From assembly GCA_943357285.1 (NCBI GenBank), contig CALRGJ010000001.1, forward strand, positions 62,001 through 126,000: a stretch of DNA of 64,000 nucleotides. Reading direction: 5' to 3'. Made by a program: the position numbers and the translations under genes. The first letter of the stretch is position 1; every line of letters starts with the position of its first letter. The DNA is from Candidatus Peribacteria bacterium (GTDB lineage Bacteria > Patescibacteriota > Gracilibacteria > UBA1369 > LOWO2-01-FULL-3). Positions 57,021-64,000 of this stretch are shown here, piece by piece. The notes under the pieces are model-generated. The model worked only from the letters and a program-made list of their open reading frames with translations. It did not search any database and was not told the DNA's origin.

Positions 57021-57509
57021 TTACGCACTTTTCTTTTCTGCCTTTGGCTTGTCTGCAAATGATGTGCTAGGTAAAATAATTACTTTACCTTTCTTAGCTT
57101 TGATAGCTTCGATAGCACTAGCAGAAGCTTTGCTTACAGTAATTGTAAGTGTTTTTTCCAACTCGCCATTTCCTAGAAGTTTAACAGGTTTGCTTTTCTT
57201 TGAAACCAACTTCTTAGCAAATAGAGAATCTAGATTAACTTCTGTATTATCATCAAAAACGTTTAAATCTCCAACATTTACGACTTGAAATTCCTGATGA
57301 TTTGGGTTCTTGAATCCTCTTAGTTTAGGCATACGGCGAAGCATTGTAGTCTGACCTCCTTCGAAACCAGGACGGATTTGACCACCACTACGAGCTGATT
57401 GACCTTTACCACCACGGCAACAGAAAGTTCCATGACCTGAGCCATTTCCACGACCAAGTAATTTTTTCTTTTTCTTTCCTAATTTACTGCTTAAATTGAA
57501 TAGAGTCAT
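57021..57509 (-). CDS. rplO: 50S ribosomal protein L15
   Basis: LGRGNGSGHGTFCCRGGKGQSARSGG; RRMPKLRGFKN. Confidence 0.96.
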   Translation of the reverse strand: MTLFNLSSKLGKKKKKLLGRGNGSGHGTFCCRGGKGQSARSGGQIRPGFEGGQTTMLRRMPKLRGFKNPNHQEFQVVNVGDLNVFDDNTEVNLDSLFAKKLVSKKSKPVKLLGNGELEKTLTITVSKASASAIEAIKAKKGKVIILPSTSFADKPKAEKKSA

Positions 57510-57517
57510 TTGAATTA

Positions 57518-58150
57518 TTATTTAATTGTTTCATCTTTTTTCTCAACTTTCGGCGCTGGTGCTTTTACTGCAGGAGCTTTTGCTGCTGGAGTAGGAGCTT
57601 TAGCAGCAGCTGCTACAACTGGACTCTTGATTTGAATAGCTTTTTTGGCCGCTCTTCTTTCCATCATTGGAGTAGATCTCAACATTTTTAATGCTGCGAA
57701 TGCTGCCTTAGTATTGTTTAGTTTATTGTTTGTACCGAAAGATTTGCTCATTACATCTTTAACTCCTGCTAGAGCTAATACTTTACGAATTGTTCCACCG
57801 GCCATAAGTCCAGTACCCGGAACAGCTGGCATAAGAAGTAATTTTGAAGATTTCAACTTAAGCTTAACGCTGTGGGGGATAGTAGAACCATCCATAATGA
57901 TAGTCGTAAGATCCTTTTTAGCTTTATTGATAGCTTTTTGAATAGCTCCTTGAACTTCGTTTGATTTACCAACACCAACACCAACTTTTCCTTTTTTATT
58001 ACCAATAGCTACAGTAGCGCGGAAACGAAGTTTACGACCACCTTTAACTACACGAGTAACTCTGTCGATTTGAATCACTTCCTCTTCAAATTCTTTTGGT
58101 TCTCTCTTAACGAATCCACCTTTTTTATTGTTGTGTTCTGGTTTTGCCAT
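57518..58150 (-). CDS. rpsE: 30S ribosomal protein S5
   Basis: VVKGGRKLRFRATVAIGNKKGKVGVGVGKSNEVQGAI. Confidence 0.97.
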   Translation of the reverse strand: MAKPEHNNKKGGFVKREPKEFEEEVIQIDRVTRVVKGGRKLRFRATVAIGNKKGKVGVGVGKSNEVQGAIQKAINKAKKDLTTIIMDGSTIPHSVKLKLKSSKLLLMPAVPGTGLMAGGTIRKVLALAGVKDVMSKSFGTNNKLNNTKAAFAALKMLRSTPMMERRAAKKAIQIKSPVVAAAAKAPTPAAKAPAVKAPAPKVEKKDETIK

Positions 58151-58165
58151 GATAAGTTTAGTAAA

Positions 58166-58513
58166 TTAGAATTGTAGACCACCTGCACGAGCGCCGTCAG
58201 CCAAAGCTTTAACGCGTCCATGATATTTGTAACCGTTTCTATCGAATACAACTTTGTCGATTTTCTTTTCTTGTGCAAGTTTTGCAACTTCTGTACCTAC
58301 TTGCTTAGCTCTTTCACTCTTGTTGTCCTTGCCTTTCATTTTCATATCGGAAGCACTTGCCAACACCTTCTTAGTATCATCATTGATAACCTGAGCGTAG
58401 ATGTGAGTTAAGCTTCTGAAAACTACTAGTCTTGGTCTTTCAGCCGTACCAGAGATTCTTTTACGAATCTTGATGTGTCTGCGTAATCTTGTTTGTTCTT
58501 TCTTTTTAGACAT
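58166..58513 (-). CDS. rplR: 50S ribosomal protein L18
   Basis: RLRRHIKIRKRISGTAERPRLVVFRSLTHIYAQVI. Confidence 0.97.
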   Translation of the reverse strand: MSKKKEQTRLRRHIKIRKRISGTAERPRLVVFRSLTHIYAQVINDDTKKVLASASDMKMKGKDNKSERAKQVGTEVAKLAQEKKIDKVVFDRNGYKYHGRVKALADGARAGGLQF

Positions 58514-58597
58514 TATATTTGATGTAATATGTATAGAATTATTTTCGTAGTTTATTTCAATGCCTCACTTCGTTCGCTTTCGCGACTGCGTCGTGTG

Positions 58598-59167
58598 TTA
58601 TTTACCGCCTGTAGAACCAGCTCCTGCACCAGCAGCCTTACCAGCTTTTCTAGTGATTTTCTCTCCGAAGTAACGGATACCTTTACCTTTATATGGTTCA
58701 GGTTTTCTGTATGAACGGATTTTTGCTGCTACGTGTCCGATAACTTCTTTATCAATACCAGTAATAATGATGATATTCTTGTTTTCAGGATCTAGTTTGA
58801 ACTCGATTTCGTTTGGAGCTACGAATTCAATAGGGTGCGTGAATCCAAGAGTTAAGTTGATCTTATTCTTGTTTGGGTTTGCTTTGTAACCAACTCCAAC
58901 GATTTCCATTTTTCTTACGTAACCTTTAGTTACTCCTTCAACCATATTGTTGATAAGATTTCTTGTAAGACCGTGGATAGCTTTGTCAAATTTCTCGTTT
59001 CCTTCTCTGATTACAACGATATGATTATCTTGAACTTCGATTTTCATTTTTGGATGAAACTCTTTTTTTAGTTCTCCTTTTGGTCCTTTTATGGTTACGC
59101 TGTTTCCTTGAACTGTAGCTGTAACTCCGCCTGGGATGATAACTGGTTGTTTACCTACTCGTGACAT
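58598..59167 (-). CDS. rplF: 50S ribosomal protein L6
   Basis: MSRVGKQPVIIPGGVTATVQGNSVTIKGPKGEL. Confidence 0.97.
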   Translation of the reverse strand: MSRVGKQPVIIPGGVTATVQGNSVTIKGPKGELKKEFHPKMKIEVQDNHIVVIREGNEKFDKAIHGLTRNLINNMVEGVTKGYVRKMEIVGVGYKANPNKNKINLTLGFTHPIEFVAPNEIEFKLDPENKNIIIITGIDKEVIGHVAAKIRSYRKPEPYKGKGIRYFGEKITRKAGKAAGAGAGSTGGK

Positions 59168-59178
59168 GATGAATTTGT

Positions 59179-59562
59179 TTAATATATTTCGCAGATAAGT
59201 TCTCCTCCTAATTTCTGTTTCTTCGCATCTGAATTTGTCATCAAGCCCTTGGAGGTAGAGAGAATACATAGCCCTAATCCGCTTTTTACAGCTTTGAGCT
59301 CAGTATTTTTGATGTAGATTCTTTGACCTGGCTTACTAACTCTTCTGAAAGTAAGATCGTTCACGTTATCTTTTAATACGATGTTTAAGATTTTGAATAC
59401 GCCTTGTTCTTCTGTTTCGTAATCTTCAATGAATCCGTGTTCTTTAAGAATTTTCACAACACTTTCTTTCATTTTTGAGTGACTTACACTTAGTTCTTCG
59501 TGATGAGCATTATAGCTGTTGCGAATTCTAGTTAGTAAGTCTGCTATTGGATCTGTATGCAT
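59179..59562 (-). CDS. rpsH: 30S ribosomal protein S8
   Basis: DPIADLLTRIRNSYNAHHEE. Confidence 0.97.
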   Translation of the reverse strand: MHTDPIADLLTRIRNSYNAHHEELSVSHSKMKESVVKILKEHGFIEDYETEEQGVFKILNIVLKDNVNDLTFRRVSKPGQRIYIKNTELKAVKSGLGLCILSTSKGLMTNSDAKKQKLGGELICEIY

Positions 59563-59617
59563 GATAATGTTTTAATTTGGGGGGATAGTGTTTTAAGTAG
59601 GATTTTCACTTTTCGTC

Positions 59618-59842
59618 TTACCAAGATGATTTTGTGATTCCCATGATTTTGCCTTCTCTAGCCAATTCACGGAAGCAAATTCTGCAGATCTCAAATCTTC
59701 TCATGTAGCCGTTTACTCTTCCGCATAGTTTGCAACGATTGTAAGTACGTGTGCCGAGCTTAATTGTTTTGCCTTTTGCACGCGCAGCTGCAACCTTTTT
59801 CTTATTGCGAGTATTCTTGACTTTTAATGCTAATCTTGCCAT
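59618..59842 (-). CDS. rpsN: 30S ribosomal protein S14 (zinc type)
   Basis: [41 protein letters not shown]. Confidence 0.96.
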   Translation of the reverse strand: MARLALKVKNTRNKKKVAAARAKGKTIKLGTRTYNRCKLCGRVNGYMRRFEICRICFRELAREGKIMGITKSSW

Positions 59843-59850
59843 CTGTTAAT

Positions 59851-60411
59851 TTATTTTAGTGGTTTATTGAATGGGAATCCTAATGCTTTTAATAGTTCGT
59901 AGCCTTCTTTGTTATCTTTAGCACTAGTAGTGATATTAATTTCAAGACCGTGCAATTTGATAACATCGTCCGGGCTGATTTCAGGGAAAACGATATGTTC
60001 TTTGAAACCTACGTTATAGTTACCTCTGCCGTCGAAAGCTCTAGGAGAGATACCACGGAAATCTCTTACACGTGGGAAAACGATATTTACTAATTTATTA
60101 AGGAAGTCGTACATTCTTTTACCTCTCAAAGTTACTACTACACCCATTGGCTCATTCTGCTTGATCTTAAAGTTAGAAATCGCTTTCTTAGCTCTAGTAA
60201 CAATAGGCTTTTGACCACTGATCTTAGTAATATTCTCAACAATGTTTGAATAATCTTTATTGTGAGTCTTTGTGTATGTACCAATACCAGAATTAATAGT
60301 AACTCTAGTTACTTTTGGCACAGCCATAACACTCTTGATGCCCAATACTTCTTTAAGTTTTGGAGCAATCTCTTTCTTGAACTTGGTTTGTAAGTCTACT
60401 GCTTTTGTCAT
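59851..60411 (-). CDS. rplE: 50S ribosomal protein L5
   Basis: VPKVTRVTINSGIG; GQKPIVTRAKKAISNFKI. Confidence 0.97.
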   Translation of the reverse strand: MTKAVDLQTKFKKEIAPKLKEVLGIKSVMAVPKVTRVTINSGIGTYTKTHNKDYSNIVENITKISGQKPIVTRAKKAISNFKIKQNEPMGVVVTLRGKRMYDFLNKLVNIVFPRVRDFRGISPRAFDGRGNYNVGFKEHIVFPEISPDDVIKLHGLEINITTSAKDNKEGYELLKALGFPFNKPLK

Positions 60412-60417
60412 GGTATG

Positions 60418-60741
60418 TTATTTCTTAGATTCTTTATCGATTGATTCTTTACATTTCTTGCAAATACGCTGCTTCTTTCCTGTTGTAAGCTTCTTATATC
60501 CAACGCGTGTCATTTTTTCACAGCTTGGACAAAGTAACATTACATTAGAGATATGCATTGGAGCTTCGAACTGAACTCTTTCTCCAGCTCTTCCTTGCGT
60601 TTTTTTAATATGCTTTGTACGAATGTTTAATTTCTCTACAACAATTCTTTCTTGCTTGCTCAAGATTTTGGTAATTTTACCTTTTTTGCCTTTTTCTTTT
60701 CCGGCAATTACTACTACTTGGTCGTTATTTTTTAACTTCAT
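60418..60741 (-). CDS. rplX: 50S ribosomal protein L24
   Basis: MKLKNNDQVVVIAGKEKGKKGKITKI. Confidence 0.96.
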   Translation of the reverse strand: MKLKNNDQVVVIAGKEKGKKGKITKILSKQERIVVEKLNIRTKHIKKTQGRAGERVQFEAPMHISNVMLLCPSCEKMTRVGYKKLTTGKKQRICKKCKESIDKESKK

Positions 60742-60754
60742 ATTATTTTATGTC

Positions 60755-61123
60755 TTAAAGTACTTCAGTTGCTTGAGAAATAATTTTCTGGAAACCTGTT
60801 TCGCGTAACTCTCTAGCTACTGGACCGAATACACGACTTCCTTTTGGTTGAGAATCTTTATCAACGATTACAACAGCGTTGTCATCGAAGCGAATAGATG
60901 AACCATCATCACGGTGATATTCTCTAACCTGACGAACGATAACAGCTCTTTCAACGCTCTTCTTCTTTACGATACCACGTGGACTTGCTTCCTTGATTGA
61001 AACAACGACAACTTGTCCGAGGTGAGCGTAACGAGCTCTAGTAGCTCCGAGAACTTTGATAACTCTAGCCATTTTAGCTCCAGTGTTATCTACTACTTTT
61101 AAATTTGTACCGAATTGAATCAT
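60755..61123 (-). CDS. rplN: 50S ribosomal protein L14
   Basis: [26 protein letters not shown]. Confidence 0.97.
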   Translation of the reverse strand: MIQFGTNLKVVDNTGAKMARVIKVLGATRARYAHLGQVVVVSIKEASPRGIVKKKSVERAVIVRQVREYHRDDGSSIRFDDNAVVIVDKDSQPKGSRVFGPVARELRETGFQKIISQATEVL

Positions 61124-61125
61124 TG

Positions 61126-61383
61126 TTATTTAGTTACTTTAGTAGTTTCTTTTGCTACTGGTTTTTCCAGTGTCCATCTCTTTAATTTGCTTAGAGGGCG
61201 TGTTTCGTAGAAAGTTACCTCTGTTCCAATTTCAAGTTTCTTATCTTCAGGATTGTGAACATGGAATTTTTTAGAAACCAAGAATCTCTTCTTATATTTT
61301 GGATGGTTCTTGTAAGTATTTACTACTACCACCAAGGTCTTAGTCTGTTTATTGCTGCTAACTGTACCTTTTTTTTCTCTCAT
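61126..61383 (-). CDS. rpsQ: 30S ribosomal protein S17
   Basis: [29 protein letters not shown]; start placed at MREKKG. Confidence 0.95.
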   Translation of the reverse strand: MREKKGTVSSNKQTKTLVVVVNTYKNHPKYKKRFLVSKKFHVHNPEDKKLEIGTEVTFYETRPLSKLKRWTLEKPVAKETTKVTK

Positions 61384-61393
61384 ATTGTTTAAA

Positions 61394-61585
61394 TTAGGCT
61401 TTTGGTGAATTAATGATTGTCTGAATTCTAGCAATTTGCTTTCTTGTCTCTTTCAACATGTGAGTATCTTTTGCCTGACCGTTCTTGACACTGAACTCTA
61501 GTCTAACTAGGTCATTTTGCAATTGAGATAGTTCTTCACTCAATTTCTTAGCATCTAATTTTAGTAATTCTTCTTGAGTTTTCAT
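61394..61585 (-). CDS. rpmC: 50S ribosomal protein L29
   Basis: ELSQLQNDLVRLEFSVKNGQAKDTHMLKETRKQIARIQTII. Confidence 0.94.
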   Translation of the reverse strand: MKTQEELLKLDAKKLSEELSQLQNDLVRLEFSVKNGQAKDTHMLKETRKQIARIQTIINSPKA

Positions 61586-61587
61586 AT

Positions 61588-62007
61588 TTATAAGTCGTTA
61601 CCGTTAACAAATTTACATACTACAGGGAGTTTATGACCAGCTAATCTCATAGCTTCTTTTGCAGTCTTTAGATCCACACCTTCCATCTCAAATATAATTC
61701 TTCCAGGCTTGATAGGACAAACGAATAATTCTGGGGAACCTTTACCTGATCCCATCGGAACCTCGGCAGCTTTCTTAGTAAGTGGTTTGTGTGGGAAAAT
61801 GTTGATCCAAATTTTGCCTCCGCGCTCTACGTATCTGCTCATACAACGACGAGCTGCTTCGATCTGACGAGCACTGATTTCACCTGAGCTTATAGCTTTT
61901 AAACCATAAGTTCCGAAGCTTAGCTGAGTACCGCGGTAAGAAATACCTTTAGTATCAGATCTACCTCTCTGCGCTTTCCTATATTTTTGCTTCTTTGGTT
62001 GTAACAT
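61588..62007 (-). CDS. rplP: 50S ribosomal protein L16
   Basis: [32 protein letters not shown]. Confidence 0.97.
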   Translation of the reverse strand: MLQPKKQKYRKAQRGRSDTKGISYRGTQLSFGTYGLKAISSGEISARQIEAARRCMSRYVERGGKIWINIFPHKPLTKKAAEVPMGSGKGSPELFVCPIKPGRIIFEMEGVDLKTAKEAMRLAGHKLPVVCKFVNGNDL

Positions 62008-62009
62008 TT

Positions 62010-62690
62010 TTAAGCTTGTTTAATTTCTTCTAGATTCGCAGTCATTCTGTCTGTTAAGTCTTTTTTGAAGACATTACCTTTGTAGATCCAGCATTTGATA
62101 CCGATTTTTCCATAAGCTGTAAAAGCGGGAACAGATGCATAATCTATATCAGCACGGAATGTATGTAAAGGGATCTTACCTTTGCTGAAGAATTCGCTAC
62201 GTGAGATTTCAACTCCATTCAACCTTCCTCCTAGGTAAACTTTTGCTCCTAGAGCTCCGGCCTCAAGAATCTTGTCGATAGCCATCTTAGCTGCACGACG
62301 ATATGAAATTCTCTTTTCAACCTGTCTTGCAATATTGTCCGCAACAATTTTAGCGTCCAACATTGGTTTCTTGATCTCTTTAATATTTATAACGAATGTC
62401 TCTTTGAATTCTTTTGCTAAAGCCGCTTTCAATTTCTCAATAACTTCTCCACCGTGACCGATGATAACACCAGGCTTAGATGTATGAACGTTGATAATTA
62501 CTTTACCCTGAGTTCTCATGATTTCAATTTTTCCTAAACCTTCCGCATCGAGATTCTTGAAAATCAATTTCTCAATAGATAAGTCTTGGTGAAATAGTTT
62601 GCTGAATGTATGCTTTCCTGCATACCACTTAGTATTCCAATCATGGGTTATACCGAGTCTGATTACTTTTGGGTTTACTTTGTGACCCAT
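62010..62690 (-). CDS. rpsC: 30S ribosomal protein S3
   Basis: [42 protein letters not shown]. Confidence 0.97.
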   Translation of the reverse strand: MGHKVNPKVIRLGITHDWNTKWYAGKHTFSKLFHQDLSIEKLIFKNLDAEGLGKIEIMRTQGKVIINVHTSKPGVIIGHGGEVIEKLKAALAKEFKETFVINIKEIKKPMLDAKIVADNIARQVEKRISYRRAAKMAIDKILEAGALGAKVYLGGRLNGVEISRSEFFSKGKIPLHTFRADIDYASVPAFTAYGKIGIKCWIYKGNVFKKDLTDRMTANLEEIKQA

Positions 62691-62703
62691 AGGGGTGAAA
62701 TTG

Positions 62704-63132
62704 TTATTTTTTAGATTTAGGTTTCTTAACTTTGATTTCAGTCGTATCTACAGATTCTGTCTCTTCAGTCTTTACTGTTTTAACCTTCGCAGCTTTTGTG
62801 CTCTGTCCTCTGCTTTCGAGTGTTACTCCAATATGAGCACATCTCTTAAGGATAGGATGAGAACGACCACGAGAGATTTTTACACCTCTTTTCAATGTTG
62901 ATCCTTCTGTTACTACTACCTCTTTAACGAATAAGTTGTCTTTATCTTGTTTGAAATTGTTCTCTGCGTTTGCTACAGCCGCTTCAATAACTTTCTTAAT
63001 AAGTGGAGCTGCTTTCTTTGTTGTAAATCTTAGAATATTGAGAGCATCCTCAACTTTTCTGTTGCGAACAAGGTCAGCTACTAAAGCTGCTTTCTTGCAG
63101 GAGATTCTAACTTGTCTTAGGATTGCTTTCAT
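62704..63132 (-). CDS. rplV: 50S ribosomal protein L22
   Basis: RQVRISCKKAALVADLVRNRKVEDALNIL. Confidence 0.96.
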   Translation of the reverse strand: MKAILRQVRISCKKAALVADLVRNRKVEDALNILRFTTKKAAPLIKKVIEAAVANAENNFKQDKDNLFVKEVVVTEGSTLKRGVKISRGRSHPILKRCAHIGVTLESRGQSTKAAKVKTVKTEETESVDTTEIKVKKPKSKK

Positions 63133-63186
63133 GATTACAGATTAAATTTGAGTAGTTATTTTTTTCATTCGACGACTTGCGGGGGA

Positions 63187-63483
63187 TTATCCGCCTGCAG
63201 GGGCTGGGGCGTCGCCTTTAGCGAGCTTACCACCGTGACCACGGAATGTCTTTGTTGGAGCGAATTCTCCAAGTTTGTGGCCAACCATATTTTCAGTTAC
63301 GAATACTGGGATAAATTGTTTTCCGTTGTGAACAGCAAATGTGTGTCCTACGAAATCCGGGCTAATATCTGAACTTCTCATCCATGTCTTAATCGGTTTT
63401 TTCTGACCAGCATTATTCATCGCTTCAACTTTTTTGATAAGTTTTGGGTCTAAATATGGTCCTTTTTTGCTACTTCTGCTCAT
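63187..63483 (-). CDS. rpsS: 30S ribosomal protein S19
   Basis: [54 protein letters not shown]. Confidence 0.97.
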   Translation of the reverse strand: MSRSSKKGPYLDPKLIKKVEAMNNAGQKKPIKTWMRSSDISPDFVGHTFAVHNGKQFIPVFVTENMVGHKLGEFAPTKTFRGHGGKLAKGDAPAPAGG

Positions 63484-63501
63484 ATTTGTGAGTTAATGTT
63501 T

Positions 63502-64000
63502 TTATCTTCTTCTGTCCTTAACAATCATACGATCTGTATATTTCCTTGTGCGAGTTTTATAACCAAGTGCTGGCATACCCCAAGGAGTTTTTGGATGAAT
63601 AAGACCGATAGATGTATGTCCCTTACCACCTCCGTGTGGATGGTCTTTCGGAATCATCGCTGTACCTGCTACTGTTGGCTTCCATCCCATATGACGTCTT
63701 CTACCAGCTGTACCGTAAACGATATTATTGTGATCGATGTTTCCAACTTGTCCAACGCTAGCGTAGCAGTCCTTGCTTACAAGTCTTACTTCACCAGATT
63801 GCATTTGGATCTGTGCATATTCGCCTTCGAGAGAAACTAACTTAATGCTAGCTCCTGCGCTGCGTCCCATTTGGCCACCTTTACCAGGCTTTAATTCAAT
63901 ATTATACATACTGAAACCAACTGGAATATGCTTAAGCATCATACGATTACCAACTTTAACCTTTCCTCTTTCCTTAGCAATGATTTCATCTCCAACCTTT
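63502..64000 (-). CDS. rplB: 50S ribosomal protein L2, C-terminal part; continues past the window edge
   Basis: Frame open to 64000; GRSAGASIKLVSLEGEYAQIQMQSGEVRLV; MIPKDHPHGGGKGHTSIG. Confidence 0.96.
   Translation of the reverse strand, partial: KVGDEIIAKERGKVKVGNRMMLKHIPVGFSMYNIELKPGKGGQMGRSAGASIKLVSLEGEYAQIQMQSGEVRLVSKDCYASVGQVGNIDHNNIVYGTAGRRRHMGWKPTVAGTAMIPKDHPHGGGKGHTSIGLIHPKTPWGMPALGYKTRTRKYTDRMIVKDRRR

Noticed and set aside
1-64000. CRISPR array, prophage, transposase or integrase
   Set aside because: No regularly spaced short repeats and no phage, transposase or integrase proteins among the ORFs.
1-64000. Alternative genetic code (UGA = Gly, as in Gracilibacteria/Absconditabacteria)
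   Set aside because: TGA terminates genes at expected positions (e.g. pyrB 34388-34390, infA) and no in-frame TGA is needed within conserved proteins.

Overview
A 64 kb AT-rich bacterial chromosome segment in the standard code (TGA is a stop, e.g. pyrB end at 34390). The layout looks like Patescibacteria/CPR (Peregrinibacteria-like, by inference). Contents: M16 peptidase; ndk/transketolase/prs/rpiB/rpe cluster; one tRNA-Arg; uvrB; LemA/DUF2207; SOD; a homoserine dehydrogenase with a truncated aspartokinase part; MntR/Nramp; argGH; a near-complete pyr gene set; an intact and a degenerate P-type ATPase; and a long ribosomal-protein super-operon (rplB to rpsI, minus strand, running off the right edge). 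Best finds: (1) two diverged direct copies (about 380 nt each) of a structured ncRNA with its own promoter and terminator, flanking a 710-aa coiled-coil gene, with many compensatory changes between copies; (2) an Arg-rich leader peptide plus attenuator upstream of argGH; (3) a Thr-run leader peptide (7 Thr) plus attenuator upstream of the truncated AK-homoserine dehydrogenase; (4) a 1047-aa PW-repeat protein with a possible clan-CD peptidase-like C-terminus, lying between argH and a decayed second argH 3' fragment; (5) near-absence of Shine-Dalgarno motifs. All calls are by eye from sequence; no searches or folding were run.
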